Below, in pieces: positions 24,809 through 34,102 of a stretch of 63,327 nucleotides of DNA (positions are counted from its first letter, which is position 1; every line of letters starts with the position of its first letter). Under the pieces are notes generated by a model that ran no database searches, was not told the origin of the DNA, and worked only from the letters and a program-made list of their open reading frames with translations. A program made the position numbers and the translations under genes. Location of the stretch: NCBI GenBank assembly GCA_045591985.1, contig JAZNTV010000007.1, positions 1 to 63,327 of the forward strand, read 5' to 3'. The stretch comes from SIG588 sp045591985 (lineage in GTDB: Bacteria > Bacillota > Clostridia > Oscillospirales > Acutalibacteraceae).

Positions 24809-25495
24809 TTATTGCAGACGCCCTTCGGCATTACGGAGCAGATTGAACAGCGAAGAGGCAAACAGCGGATACTGTTCCGCCAAGGTATCGGGCAGGATCT
24901 GCGGAGCGGCTTCGGGCGAAAGACCTTCTTCCCCGTCTACCGCACGACCCGCGGCCAATTCCCCGATGCGAGCGGCCGTCTTGCTCATTTCGCCGATCAG
25001 TGCCGCTTGGAACATATACGGCGGCACCGAGAACATCGCGGCGGGATTCTTCTGGTTTGCAGAGTACAGTTGACGGAACACGTCGTACACCGCCAACGAC
25101 AAATAGGCCGACACCTCGTTGGTAAGCCCTTTGTTGCCTGCCCGCTGTAACAGATCGAAGATCACGTTGACCGAATTGACGATCAACTTCTTGTTCAGCA
25201 CCGGTAACAGACTGCCGCGCAACTGGTTTTCCTTGGCAGTGGGATCGATATCGGGAATCTCTTCCACGGCGATCATCGCGCCCGACTTATCGGCGGCACG
25301 ACCGAGCAGATAGTCGCAGGAAACACCGTAATAATCGGCGGCGCGCACCACGAAATCCAGACCGCATTCGCGGATACCTTTTTCGTAATGTGACAGCAGC
25401 GCCTGTGAGATCTCCAAATCGGCCGCCGCCTGCTTTTGACTGAGACCGCGCTCTTTGCGCAGCAACGTTATGATTCTCGGGAAAGCGGTATTCAT
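24809..25495 (-). CDS. XRE-family transcriptional regulator
   Basis: 228 residues. An N-terminal helix-turn-helix (RKERGLSQKQAAADL, QALLSHYEKGIREC) is followed by a long helical region with no recognisable ligand domain. YGVSCDYLLG marks the end of the XRE domain. It is a repressor-like protein of the type common in Clostridia, with unknown targets. It is divergent from the histidine phosphatase gene and shares the 120-bp region between them. Confidence 0.88.
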   Translation of the reverse strand: MNTAFPRIITLLRKERGLSQKQAAADLEISQALLSHYEKGIRECGLDFVVRAADYYGVSCDYLLGRAADKSGAMIAVEEIPDIDPTAKENQLRGSLLPVLNKKLIVNSVNVIFDLLQRAGNKGLTNEVSAYLSLAVYDVFRQLYSANQKNPAAMFSVPPYMFQAALIGEMSKTAARIGELAAGRAVDGEEGLSPEAAPQILPDTLAEQYPLFASSLFNLLRNAEGRLQ

Positions 25496-25555
25496 ACCTG
25501 TCCTCCGTTTTTCTATTCTATCGTTTTCATCGCCCTTTTATACGGCGCGTTTAAT

Positions 25556-25585
25556 ATTGTACCACACTTCGATACCATTTGTAAA
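25556..25585 (-). promoter_or_regulatory. Promoter of the XRE regulator gene
   Basis: On the minus strand TTTACA (25580-25585), 18-bp spacer, TACAAT (25556-25561). Confidence 0.55.
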
Positions 25586-25618
25586 GTGGAAAATCGCTTA
25601 ATTTTTAGGAGGTTTTTT

Positions 25619-26251
25619 ATGAAGACTTACAAAATTCACCTCATCCGCCACGGCCAGACCGCGGCAAACGAGACAGGAACCTATATCGGGCGCACCGACC
25701 TGCCCCTTTCCCCCGCGGGTGTCAGTGAACTTCTGCAAATGAAGAAGGTGTATACCTACCCGTACGGTATGCGGTTTTTCACCAGCCCCCTCACACGTTG
25801 CAAGCAGACCTTGCACGTGCTGTATCCCGACAGCAAACCCGAAGTGGTGGACGGACTCGCGGAATGCGATTTCGGTGAATGGGAAAATATGCGCATTGCC
25901 CACCTTAAAAACCGTGAAGACTTTTTGCAGTGGGTCAGCGGCACGAAGGGGGCGGAGATCCCCGGCGGCGAAACGGCGGCGTCGTTTCAGGCGCGGGTGA
26001 TGCAGGCGTTTGAAGGTATTGTGGACGAACTTCTGCACAGCGGTGACACCGAAGCGGTCATCTGTACCCACGGCGGTGTCATTATGCTGATTATGGCGGC
26101 ATACGGTCTGCCGCGCGGCGATATGAAACAGTGGGTCACGAACAGCGGCAGCGGCTTTACGCTGCGCATTACGCCGCACTTGTGGACGCGTGAACCCGTG
26201 GCGGAAGCACTGTGTGCCATTCCGTGGCGCGACGGCGAAAACGAGGAATAA
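25619..26251 (+). CDS. Histidine phosphatase family protein (CobC/phosphoglycerate mutase-like)
   Basis: 210 residues beginning KIHLIRHGQTAANE, with the catalytic His in RHG. The second phosphate-pocket Arg is in SPLTRCKQT, the acid Glu in GLAECDFGEWENM and the second His in ICTHGGV, so all four active-site elements are present. The substrate is uncertain: alpha-ribazole phosphate, other small phosphates or phosphoglycerate are all possible. ATG 25619 has taggagg at 6 bp and a good coding start; the frame upstream is open but non-coding in style. Confidence 0.9.
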   Translation: MKTYKIHLIRHGQTAANETGTYIGRTDLPLSPAGVSELLQMKKVYTYPYGMRFFTSPLTRCKQTLHVLYPDSKPEVVDGLAECDFGEWENMRIAHLKNREDFLQWVSGTKGAEIPGGETAASFQARVMQAFEGIVDELLHSGDTEAVICTHGGVIMLIMAAYGLPRGDMKQWVTNSGSGFTLRITPHLWTREPVAEALCAIPWRDGENEE

Positions 26252-26349
26252 GTCTTAACAAATCAAAAGAAAAATATGTAACGGATGAATCCTCCCTTAA
26301 GCTCATTGTCGCAAGAGTAATCCAACATCTACTGCATGTTTTACACACA

Positions 26350-26386
26350 AAAAAACTGTCGGGAATCACTTCCCGACAGTTTTTTG
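26350..26386. terminator. Bidirectional terminator between phosphatase and hydrogenase operon
   Basis: Stem AAAAAACTGTCGGGAA / TTCCCGACAGTTTTTT. Confidence 0.92.
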
Positions 26387-26393
26387 TTATCTC

Positions 26394-28136
26394 TTAGTAC
26401 TTCTTACGAGGCACGTAGGAGGTGTGCAGAATGTGGTGCGCTTTTTCGCAACCGTATTCGCCCTTGAAGAACTCGTTGTAGAGCACCTTGATAACGGGCG
26501 ACTCATGCGACTTGCGCAGAGGCATGTTGGCGTCGGCATCGTACAACACCTTCGCACGCAGAGCCTTCAGATCCACCGTATCGCGCACGTACTGCGGCTG
26601 GATCGGCTGACCGCCGCCGTTGACGCAACCACCCGGGCAGCACATCACTTCGACGAACGCCCAATCGGCAGTGCCGTCCTTGATGCGATCCATAACGACC
26701 TTCGCACCTGCGATGCCGCTGACCGCCGCTACCTTCACCTTCGCGCCCGCGATCTCCACGGTGGCTTCCTTCAAGCCGGTGGTGCCGCGCACCGCGTGGA
26801 ACTCCACGTCAGTGTTGTCCTTGCCGGTGAGCCAGTCGTTGGCGGTACGCAGAGCCGCTTCCATAACGCCGCCCGTCGCGCCGAAGATCATTGCCGCACC
26901 GGTATCTTCACCCAGCGGCGCATCGAACTCTTCATCCGGCAACGCTTCGAACTTCAAGCCCGCACGCTCAATCATACGGCCGAGTTCACGGGTAGTGAGT
27001 GCGATATCCACGTCGGGCACGCCCGCCGCGTTCTCATCGTCGCGGCCCGCTTCAAACTTCTTCGCGGTACACGGCATGATAGACACGCTCACGATATCCT
27101 TCGGATCGATGCCCTGCTTCTCTGCAAAGTAGGTCTTGATGACCGCACCGCCCATCTGCTGGGGCGACTTGCAGGTAGAGAGGTGGCCGAGCAATTCAGG
27201 ATAGTAATACTCCGCAAACTTGACCCAACCGGGCGAGCAGGAGGTGATCATCGGCAGCGTGCCACCGTTCTTCATACGGTCGAGCAACTCGTTGGCTTCT
27301 TCCACGATGGTAAGATCCGCCGCGAAGTTGGTATCGAACACCCAGTTGAAGCCCAGACGGCGCAGAGCCGCAACCATCTTGCCTTCCACGTTGGTGCCGA
27401 CCGGCATACCGAAGCATTCGCCCAGCGTTGCACGCACCGAAGGCGCGGTCTGCACGACCACCGTCTTGGTCGGATCGGCCAGAGCCGCCCACACCTTGTC
27501 GGTATCGTCCTTTTCGACCAACGCACCCGTCGGGCACACCGCGGTGCACTGACCGCAGGAGACGCACGCCACGTTCGACAGTTTAGTTTCAAACGCACAA
27601 CCGATGTGCGTATCGATGCCGCGATCGTTCGCGCCGATGACCGACACGTACTGTTGGTTACACGCAGCCACGCAACGACGGCAGAGGATGCACTTGTTGT
27701 TGTCGCGCACCAGATGCGCCGTGGAGGTGTCGAGTTCATACTGCGGCTTGAAACCGTCGTAACGGCCGCTGTCTTCCACACCGTACGCACGGCAGAGCTG
27801 CTGCAATTCGCAATTGGTGGAACGCGAGCAGGACAAGCACTTCTTATCGTGGGTAGAGAGCATCAATTCCAGCGTAGTACGGCGCGCTTTCTGCACCTTT
27901 TCGGTGTTGGTCTGAATCTCCATGCCTTCCGCCACGGGATAGACACAAGCCGTAACCAAACCGCGGGTCATGGTTGCTTCCACAACGCAGATACGGCAAG
28001 CGCCGATCTCGTTGCAATCCTTCATAAAGCAAAGGGTGGGAATTTCCACACCGGCGGCACGAGCCGCCTCCAAGATGGTGGAACCCTTGGGCACGCTGAC
28101 CGCAATGCCGTTCACTTTTACATTTACCATATCCAT
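26394..28136 (-). CDS. hydA: [FeFe]-hydrogenase catalytic subunit of the trimeric electron-bifurcating complex (HydA/HndD)
   Basis: 580 residues. A 2Fe-2S domain (CNEIGACRICVVE) comes first, then a His-Cys3 4Fe-4S site (HDKKCLSCSRSTNC), two 4Fe-4S motifs (CILCRRCVAAC, CVSCGQCTAVCP) and the H-cluster domain with MITSCSPGW, IMPCTAKK and EVMCCPGGCVNGGGQP. A short C-terminal iron-binding-like tail follows. It reversibly makes H2 using ferredoxin and NADH together in the bifurcating HydABC/Hnd complex. The TSCSPGW form has Ser where the prototype has a second Cys, as I recall for NAD-linked members. Last gene of the operon, with gaaaggag upstream. Confidence 0.95.
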   Translation of the reverse strand: MDMVNVKVNGIAVSVPKGSTILEAARAAGVEIPTLCFMKDCNEIGACRICVVEATMTRGLVTACVYPVAEGMEIQTNTEKVQKARRTTLELMLSTHDKKCLSCSRSTNCELQQLCRAYGVEDSGRYDGFKPQYELDTSTAHLVRDNNKCILCRRCVAACNQQYVSVIGANDRGIDTHIGCAFETKLSNVACVSCGQCTAVCPTGALVEKDDTDKVWAALADPTKTVVVQTAPSVRATLGECFGMPVGTNVEGKMVAALRRLGFNWVFDTNFAADLTIVEEANELLDRMKNGGTLPMITSCSPGWVKFAEYYYPELLGHLSTCKSPQQMGGAVIKTYFAEKQGIDPKDIVSVSIMPCTAKKFEAGRDDENAAGVPDVDIALTTRELGRMIERAGLKFEALPDEEFDAPLGEDTGAAMIFGATGGVMEAALRTANDWLTGKDNTDVEFHAVRGTTGLKEATVEIAGAKVKVAAVSGIAGAKVVMDRIKDGTADWAFVEVMCCPGGCVNGGGQPIQPQYVRDTVDLKALRAKVLYDADANMPLRKSHESPVIKVLYNEFFKGEYGCEKAHHILHTSYVPRKKY

Positions 28137-28153
28137 TTCAGCGTACTCCTTTC

Positions 28154-29959
28154 TTATTCCTTAATGATCGCATCAAACTTACAAGTGCTGATACAAGCAC
28201 CGCACTTGATACATTTCGCGGTATCGATGACGAAGGGATTCTTGATCTCGCCGCTGATCGCATTGACGGGGCACTTACGTGCACAGGCCGAGCAACCCTT
28301 ACACTTATCCGCCACGATCTTGAAGGAGAGAAGATCCTTACACACGCCGGCGGGGCACTTCTTATCCACGATGTGAGCCACATACTCGTCGCGGAAGAAA
28401 CGCAGGGTGGAAAGCACGGGGTTGGGAGCCGTCTGGCCCAGACCACACAGCGAGTTCGCCTTGATATAGTTGCACAACTCTTCCATCTCGTCGAGATCTT
28501 CGAGCTTGCCTTCGCCGCGGGTGATGCGTTCGAGCAACTCGAGCAAACGCTTGGTACCCACACGGCAGGGGGTGCACTTACCGCAGGACTCGTCCACCGT
28601 GAATTCGAGGAAGAATTTCGCGATGTCAACCATACAGTTGTCTTCGTCCATAACGATCAGACCGCCCGAACCCATCATACAGCCGATGGCCGTCAGGTTA
28701 TCGAAATCCACTTCGGTATCGATCAGTTCAGCCGGAATACAGCCGCCGGACGGGCCACCCGTCTGTGCCGCTTTGAACTTCTTACCGTTCGGGATACCGC
28801 CGCCGATGTCTTCGATGATGTGACGCAAGGTGGTACCCATCGAGATCTCGACCAGACCGGTGTTCTTGATCTTACCGCCGAGAGCGAAGACCTTGGTACC
28901 GGGGGACTTTTCGGTGCCCATCGAACGGAACCAATCCGCACCCTTCAGAATGATCTGCGGAATGTTGGCGAAGGTTTCCACGTTGTTTTCCACCGTGGGA
29001 CGACCGTACAAACCCTTGACAGCCGGGTACGGCGGACACGGACGAGGTTCGCCGCGGTTACCTTCAATAGAGGTCATAAGCGCCGTCTCTTCGCCGCACA
29101 CAAACGCACCGGCACCGAGACGGATGAACAGATCGAAATCAAAACCGGAACCGAAGATGTTCTTGCCGAGCAGACCGTATTCGCGAGCCTGATCAATAGC
29201 GATCTGCAAACGTGCCACCGCGATCGGATACTCCGCACGGACATACACATAGCCTTCGGTTGCACCGATAGCATAACCTGCAATCGCCATAGCCTCGATC
29301 AAGGCGTGGGGATCGCCCTCGAGCACCGAACGGTCCATAAAGGCACCCGGGTCGCCTTCGTCGGCGTTACAAACAACATACTTCTGATCCGCCTTGTTGG
29401 GAGCGGTAAGCGCCCACTTACGGCCGGTCGGGAAACCGCCGCCGCCACGGCCGCGCAGACCGGAATCGGTGACACACTGAATGACTTCTTCAGGAGTCAT
29501 TTCGGTCAGTGCTTTACCGAGAGCGGCATAACCGTCCATCGCGATGTATTCGTCGATCTTTTCGGGATCGATGACACCGCAGTTACGCAGCACCAGACGG
29601 TTCTGCGACTTGTAGAAGGTGGTGTCGTTCAGCGAAACGTTACCAGCAATCACATCTTCTTTGTGATCTTCCGCCACGTCGTTGTACACCAAACGCTCAA
29701 CCGGACGACCCTTCAACAGGTGCTCCTCCACGATCTCATCCACATCGCCCACTTCTACACGGCTGTAGAAGGTGCCGTCGGGATGAACGATAACCACCGG
29801 GCCGAGAGCGCAAAGACCGAAACAACCGGTCTGTACCAGTTTGATCTCTTCGGTGAGGCCGTATTTCTCGATGCTGTCGGCAAACGCCTTCTGAATCGAC
29901 TGACTGCCCGAAGAGGTACAACCGGTACCGCCACAAATAAGTACATGTGCGCGAATCAT
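28154..29959 (-). CDS. hydB: NADH-binding subunit of the bifurcating hydrogenase (HydB/HndC, NuoF-like)
   Basis: 601 residues. It has an N-terminal thioredoxin-like 2Fe-2S domain (GGTGCTSSGS, TGCFGLCALGP), then the NuoF core: GLRGRGGGGFPTG and the FMN site NADEGDPGAFMD, GAGAFVCGEETALM and the 4Fe-4S ligands ESCGKCTPCR. A C-terminal pair of 4Fe-4S motifs (CKGCSACARKCP, CIKCGACISTC) completes it. It carries the FMN where NADH electrons are split or merged. Its start lies 33 bp from the upstream ferredoxin gene. Confidence 0.95.
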   Translation of the reverse strand: MIRAHVLICGGTGCTSSGSQSIQKAFADSIEKYGLTEEIKLVQTGCFGLCALGPVVIVHPDGTFYSRVEVGDVDEIVEEHLLKGRPVERLVYNDVAEDHKEDVIAGNVSLNDTTFYKSQNRLVLRNCGVIDPEKIDEYIAMDGYAALGKALTEMTPEEVIQCVTDSGLRGRGGGGFPTGRKWALTAPNKADQKYVVCNADEGDPGAFMDRSVLEGDPHALIEAMAIAGYAIGATEGYVYVRAEYPIAVARLQIAIDQAREYGLLGKNIFGSGFDFDLFIRLGAGAFVCGEETALMTSIEGNRGEPRPCPPYPAVKGLYGRPTVENNVETFANIPQIILKGADWFRSMGTEKSPGTKVFALGGKIKNTGLVEISMGTTLRHIIEDIGGGIPNGKKFKAAQTGGPSGGCIPAELIDTEVDFDNLTAIGCMMGSGGLIVMDEDNCMVDIAKFFLEFTVDESCGKCTPCRVGTKRLLELLERITRGEGKLEDLDEMEELCNYIKANSLCGLGQTAPNPVLSTLRFFRDEYVAHIVDKKCPAGVCKDLLSFKIVADKCKGCSACARKCPVNAISGEIKNPFVIDTAKCIKCGACISTCKFDAIIKE

Positions 29960-29992
29960 AATGTTACCTCCCTATCCTTAAACGGATGTTTT

Positions 29993-30361
29993 TTACTTAT
30001 TATTCGTAATGGTGTATTCCACAACGGGATTGCCGCCCTTCAGGTGCTCTTCCACAACGCGAGCCACCTTATCGGCGGTCATCTTCACGTAGGTGACGCG
30101 ATCCTTACCGGCTTCAAACACCTCAACGATCGGCTCGTACTGGCACAGACCGATGCAACCGGTCTGAGACACGGTAACACTGCCCGCCAGACCCGCTTTG
30201 CTGACTTCCTCAACAAACGCGGAAAGAACGGGACGAGCGCCTGCTGCGATACCGCAGGTAGCCATACCGACCACCACACGCTTTTCGCTGCTGCCCTCAC
30301 GCAGGGCCACTTTGTCCTGCATTTTCGCCTTGATGGCTTGCAGTTCTGCTAATGATTTCAT
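29993..30361 (-). CDS. Thioredoxin-like [2Fe-2S] ferredoxin subunit (HndB-like)
   Basis: 122 residues with a 2Fe-2S thioredoxin-like fold; the cysteines are ATCGIAAGA and QTGCIGLCQYEP. It is the small subunit that precedes HydB in four-subunit Hnd complexes and in many clostridial hydrogenase operons. The N-terminal MKSLAELQAIKAKM helix is typical of that group. Its role is electron transfer inside the complex, inferred from homology and gene order. Confidence 0.9.
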   Translation of the reverse strand: MKSLAELQAIKAKMQDKVALREGSSEKRVVVGMATCGIAAGARPVLSAFVEEVSKAGLAGSVTVSQTGCIGLCQYEPIVEVFEAGKDRVTYVKMTADKVARVVEEHLKGGNPVVEYTITNNK

Positions 30362-30389
30362 AGTATATCTCCCTTTCCTTTGATTTACT

Positions 30390-30932
30390 TTATTGATATT
30401 GCTCGCGCAAAAACGCTTCTATCCATTGGAGAACTTCGTAACTGTTCAGCGGCACGTCCTCCAGCACTTGCCGCAACTCTCGCGTATCCAGCGAAACCTC
30501 TTTGCCCTCTGCCGTGTGACAAAACAGGAAATCCGTATCCGGATGCCCTTGGATCAACGTGAGCATCGTTTCCACCATATCGCCGAGCGGCGGGCAATCG
30601 ATGTGTGCTGTGACGAAGCGCGCCGTCACGGTGGTACCGTGTGTGTCGGGATACTCTGCCGCCGCGCGGGACACGATCGTCATGTTGCCGCCCGTCATTT
30701 CGGCCGCCAGTTTCAAAAGCGGCAACCCAAGCCCCACCTTACGGGTGGTTCGGGTGGTATAAAACGGGTCGGTCACACCGCGTACGACCTCTTCTGTCAT
30801 ACCGCAACCGTTGTCTTCGATCGTCAATGTCAGCGTTTCGCCGTCGTCAGCCAGAGAAATCGTCGTCAACGAAGCCTTCGCCTTTACGGAATTTTCCGCC
30901 ACATCCAAAACGTTCAGTGACAACTCTTTCAA
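30390..30932 (-). CDS. GHKL ATP-binding (histidine kinase-like) protein in the hydrogenase operon
   Basis: 180 residues with the GHKL nucleotide fold: N box LNVLDVAENSVKA, G1 IEDNGCGM, G2 GLGLPLLK and a GTTVTARF final strand. There is no dimerisation/His phosphoacceptor helix, so it is not a complete histidine kinase. Comparable proteins sit in the hydrogenase operons of Clostridia and Acetobacterium (HydD-like) without a proven role. Its start overlaps the PHP gene's stop by 4 bp. It may be a redox-responsive regulator or a maturation ATPase. Confidence 0.85.
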   Translation of the reverse strand: MKELSLNVLDVAENSVKAKASLTTISLADDGETLTLTIEDNGCGMTEEVVRGVTDPFYTTRTTRKVGLGLPLLKLAAEMTGGNMTIVSRAAAEYPDTHGTTVTARFVTAHIDCPPLGDMVETMLTLIQGHPDTDFLFCHTAEGKEVSLDTRELRQVLEDVPLNSYEVLQWIEAFLREQYQ

Positions 30933-31672
30933 AGGGTACCCCCTCCTTGCTTCAAACGGTGGATCAGTGCGGTGCGTACCGCTTGGTCACTGTCGTCGCG
31001 GGGTTCGAGCGCAACAGCGTTCACCTTCTCTTGCACATCCCACAGATAATGGGCATCCGAATCCACCACGACCGTCATGCCGTCGAGTCCGTATCGTTCG
31101 CGGTATTCCGCCACTTTCCCACTGTCCTTAAACTCCACACACGTAAAACGCGGTGTGGGAGGCAACATACCGAGTGTTGCGATAATACCGTTGGCTTCGC
31201 GATCGATATGGGCGGGATAGTACACTCCGCCGAAGCGGGAAACCAACGCCTCCCCTTCCTCTATCGACACGGTGGTCGCGTTGGAGAGAAGATCGGGTTC
31301 CTGTTCACACGGCGTATCCGTCGTATCGCATATCCATTGTTCGCCGAAAATGTCGGTGCGGTTCGGAATGCGAATGCGGCGTCGATCGATCTCCTCGCTG
31401 AAGGCCATAGCATCCTCCAGCGTTTCGAACAAACAGACCATGTGAATATCTTCCGCCGTAGTCAGTTCCATTCCCGCCACGGGAACAATGCCGTGTTGCG
31501 CCGCCGCCGCAAAAAACGACGGGCAATTACGACACGTGTTGTGGTCGGTCAGCGCCATCAGTTGCAGTCCTGCGATCACTCCCATACCCACGAGATTACC
31601 GGGGGTATTGTCGTTATCCGCACAAGGTGAAAGACAGGAGTGGACATGCAGGTCGTAGTAATACTGTTTCAT
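30929..31672 (-). CDS. PHP-domain metal-dependent phosphoesterase
   Basis: 247 residues of PHP fold: YYYDLHVHSCLSPC starts the first metal motif, LTDHNTCRNC the second, MELTT the third, and VDSDAH a late metal ligand pair. PHP enzymes cleave phosphoesters (nucleotides, DNA ends, histidinol phosphate). Members of this cluster are consistently found in hydrogenase operons, function unknown. Overlaps with both neighbours by 4 bp indicate tight translational coupling within the operon. Confidence 0.88.
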   Translation of the reverse strand: MKQYYYDLHVHSCLSPCADNDNTPGNLVGMGVIAGLQLMALTDHNTCRNCPSFFAAAAQHGIVPVAGMELTTAEDIHMVCLFETLEDAMAFSEEIDRRRIRIPNRTDIFGEQWICDTTDTPCEQEPDLLSNATTVSIEEGEALVSRFGGVYYPAHIDREANGIIATLGMLPPTPRFTCVEFKDSGKVAEYRERYGLDGMTVVVDSDAHYLWDVQEKVNAVALEPRDDSDQAVRTALIHRLKQGGGTL

Positions 31673-32004
31673 CGCGTCGCCGTCTTTTCGTGAAGCCGAA
31701 TCGCCAACTCATAAGCCGCAAGGTCGCTGACAAGCAGATTGATCCCCTTGTCGGCGGCGGTGGCGATCACGGTATCATCGGGCATGACGCCTTCCGCAAA
31801 CAACACACACGCAACATCTGCCAGCGAAGCAACCGCCACTACGTTGATGTTTGACATAATGGTGATCCACGCATCATCCGTTGACGCTCGGCCCATTACC
31901 CAACTGAGCAGATCACCGATGTATACTCCGCCGATCTCGCGGTCGCCCTCCGTTACGGTCAGTTCACGGCAGACACCGTCGGCCACCAGTTCACTCACCT
32001 TCAT
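31669..32004 (-). CDS. DRTGG-domain small protein (first of two in the operon)
   Basis: 111 residues: MKVSELVADG, IGGVYIGDLLSWVMG, ITIMSNINVVAVASLADV and INLLVSDLAAYEL match the DRTGG fold (PF07085), a CBS-like ligand-sensing domain. In other contexts it binds nucleotides or small effectors. The ATG at 32004 overlaps the HydS-like gene by 14 bp. Its presence beside ATPase-like and sensory hydrogenase genes suggests a regulatory module. Confidence 0.8.
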   Translation of the reverse strand: MKVSELVADGVCRELTVTEGDREIGGVYIGDLLSWVMGRASTDDAWITIMSNINVVAVASLADVACVLFAEGVMPDDTVIATAADKGINLLVSDLAAYELAIRLHEKTATR

Positions 32005-33286
32005 GTTGTTCACCCTGCTCCTTACAACGTTTCGTCAACTGTTCACGCATGGTTAAAAGACAGTCGCACTTGTCCGCCAACCCCTTGACCACATCTTCCG
32101 CGAACGCCCGACAGGTCGGAGCGCCGCAAGAACCGCAATCAAATCCGGGCAATTCCTTTCGCAACTTTTGGATATCCGACATCATCCGCATGGATTCTGC
32201 CATGTTATCGCTGAGTCGCGAAATGGGCTGATACGTCGGGAAAGATTCAAAGAAATAACTTTCGGGAATATATTCCCGTTCTTCTTTCGAAAGCACGTTT
32301 TGCGAAACCGGCAAATAACGGCGCAGTGTCTGCAAGCGCGCTTTCGCGATAAACGGATTCTGCATCGTCAACACGCCACCCACGCAACCGCCGATACAGG
32401 CGTTGAGTTCGATGAACTCAAGGGGAGGAATATTGCCGTTTTCGATCTGTTCAAGCAGATCGATCACGTTATCGATGCCGTCCGCTGCTAAATAGTCTTC
32501 GTTAAAGATAGCCGTTGCTTCACCGCCCGAGGAGGCCCAACCGATACCGATCACACCCGATTTGGAAAGCGATTGTATCTGTTCCGACTTCCCCATCGCA
32601 TTGATGAGCAGGAAGTAAATATCGCTGATGGAAACGACCACGTCCACCTGACTCTTGTAATCCGCGAAACCGTTTTTTACGTAACTCGCCTTAGCGGGAC
32701 ACGGCGTGATAAAACAGACACCGATCTCGTCATCCAGCAGTTCCGGGTGCTCGCGTTTGGCTTTTTCACGTGCCATACGCGCCGCCACTTCCATCGGCGG
32801 CAACATCTGTACGATGTTATCCTTGAGGAACGGAAAACGCAGACAGATCAACCGCATTACCACGGGACATGCCGAACTGATGGCGGGTTTGCGCACACCG
32901 TCGGTCTTCAAATACTGACGCGTGTAAGCGGATACCAGTTCCGCTGCCTGAGAGACTTCCACCACATCGTCAAATCCGATACGGAGAAGGCCGTCCAACA
33001 CGTAATCCACGTCGTCCAGATTTTCGAACTGACCGTACAGTGTCGGAGCAGGCAGTGCGATTTTCCACTTAAAGCGGTCCATCGCATCCAATTTGCTACA
33101 CACCGCCTTCTTCGCTTTGTGCGGACACACGCGAATGCATTCGCCGCAATCGATACACCGTTCTTCGTTGATCACGGCATGATTGTCACGAATACGAATC
33201 GCTTCGGTAGGACAGTGGCGCAGGCAGGTGGTACATCCGGTACACTTTTCCACATCCAAGAAAACAGAATGTCCGTATGTATTCAT
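31991..33286 (-). CDS. Sensory-type [FeFe]-hydrogenase homologue with extra Fe-S domains
   Basis: 431 residues. Two N-terminal 4Fe-4S motifs (CTGCTTCLRHCP, CIDCGECIRVCP) feed an H-cluster-like domain whose three signature loops are SSACPVV, TPCPAKA and ELNACIGGCVGG. The four cluster-binding cysteines are kept, but the proton-relay Cys of catalytic enzymes is Ala (SSACP versus TSCCP). A C-terminal four-cysteine domain (FDCGSCGAPTC...CDC) adds another cluster. No PAS domain is fused. It is probably a slow or non-productive hydrogenase that senses H2 or redox state, transmitting to the ATPase-like and DRTGG neighbours. The family call is strong; the sensing role is inferred. Confidence 0.9.
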   Translation of the reverse strand: MNTYGHSVFLDVEKCTGCTTCLRHCPTEAIRIRDNHAVINEERCIDCGECIRVCPHKAKKAVCSKLDAMDRFKWKIALPAPTLYGQFENLDDVDYVLDGLLRIGFDDVVEVSQAAELVSAYTRQYLKTDGVRKPAISSACPVVMRLICLRFPFLKDNIVQMLPPMEVAARMAREKAKREHPELLDDEIGVCFITPCPAKASYVKNGFADYKSQVDVVVSISDIYFLLINAMGKSEQIQSLSKSGVIGIGWASSGGEATAIFNEDYLAADGIDNVIDLLEQIENGNIPPLEFIELNACIGGCVGGVLTMQNPFIAKARLQTLRRYLPVSQNVLSKEEREYIPESYFFESFPTYQPISRLSDNMAESMRMMSDIQKLRKELPGFDCGSCGAPTCRAFAEDVVKGLADKCDCLLTMREQLTKRCKEQGEQHEGE

Positions 33287-33305
33287 TAGCCCTCACCGCC
33301 TTGTC

Positions 33306-33728
33306 TCAGAAATTCACCCGCATGGTAATACGGGTTCCCACACCGGGGGTAGACTCAATTTCCATCGTATCGGTATACCGCTTCATATTCGGCAGACCCA
33401 TACCGGCACCGAAACCGAGCGAACGGATATTGTCGGGCGCCGTAGAGAAACCCTCCTGCATGGCCTGTTGGATATCTTTGATGCCGGGACCGTGATCTTC
33501 CAACACGATCTTTACACCCTCTTCATCCACCGAAACATCGGCTACGCCACCGCCGGCGTGGATCACCATATTGATCTCGCCTTCGTACATAGCGATCGAC
33601 ACACGACGAATGGTGTCGGGAGAGATACCGAGCTGACGCAGGTTCTTTTTCATCATGACCGAAGCCTGACCTGCCGAAGTAAAGTTGTCGCCGTCCACAT
33701 CGAAGTGGAATGTCAATTGCTCACTCAT
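33306..33728 (-). CDS. RsbW/SpoIIAB-type GHKL ATPase in the hydrogenase operon
   Basis: 140 residues with motifs VSIAMYEGEINMVIHAGG (N box), LEDHGPGI (G1), LGFGAGMGLPNMKR (G2) and VGTRITMRV. It resembles anti-sigma-factor kinases more than the other GHKL protein of this operon does. The start at 33728 is given by the ATGA overlap with the upstream DRTGG gene; longer frames ignore it. Partner switching with a sensor is plausible but no anti-anti-sigma gene is present here. Confidence 0.85.
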   Translation of the reverse strand: MSEQLTFHFDVDGDNFTSAGQASVMMKKNLRQLGISPDTIRRVSIAMYEGEINMVIHAGGGVADVSVDEEGVKIVLEDHGPGIKDIQQAMQEGFSTAPDNIRSLGFGAGMGLPNMKRYTDTMEIESTPGVGTRITMRVNF

Positions 33729-34078
33729 GCGCGCACCTTGTTTCCCACAAGGCCGCTGCTGTAGAGAATACCGCACGCCTCATACATCCGCTTGGTCGTA
33801 CAGAGAATAACCACACCGCTCTCTCGAGCCAGTTCGATCATCTCCGCCGACGGCCGTTTGGAGCGGACGAATACGATACAATGCATATCCATCATCTCCG
33901 CCGTGCGGATCACCTGAGAATTGACCAAGCCGGTCAACAACACCGCCTGGTCTTTTACATACGCCAGCACATCGCTCATCATATCACTGCCGCAAGCGGA
34001 GTATACATGATTCTCCAACCCGTCTTCGCCGCAGATCACTTCGGCATCCAGCAGTTCCTTCATAGTACGAATCTTCAT
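33725..34078 (-). CDS. DRTGG-domain small protein (second in the operon)
   Basis: 117 residues of the same fold as the product at 31669-32004: MKIRTMKELLDAEVICG, SDMMSDVLAYV, AVLLTGLVNSQVI, IVFVRSKRPSAEMIEL. The two are divergent paralogues flanking the sensory hydrogenase and the GHKL gene. It directly follows the NuoE-like gene by 24 bp and overlaps the GHKL gene by 4 bp. Confidence 0.8.
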   Translation of the reverse strand: MKIRTMKELLDAEVICGEDGLENHVYSACGSDMMSDVLAYVKDQAVLLTGLVNSQVIRTAEMMDMHCIVFVRSKRPSAEMIELARESGVVILCTTKRMYEACGILYSSGLVGNKVRA

Positions 34079-34102
34079 CGACTATCCCTCAAAAATTAAA
34101 TT

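Noticed and set aside
26424..30352. Long plus-strand frames across the hydrogenase genes
   Set aside because: They mirror hydA and hydB on the opposite strand; Fe-S motifs are on the minus strand only.
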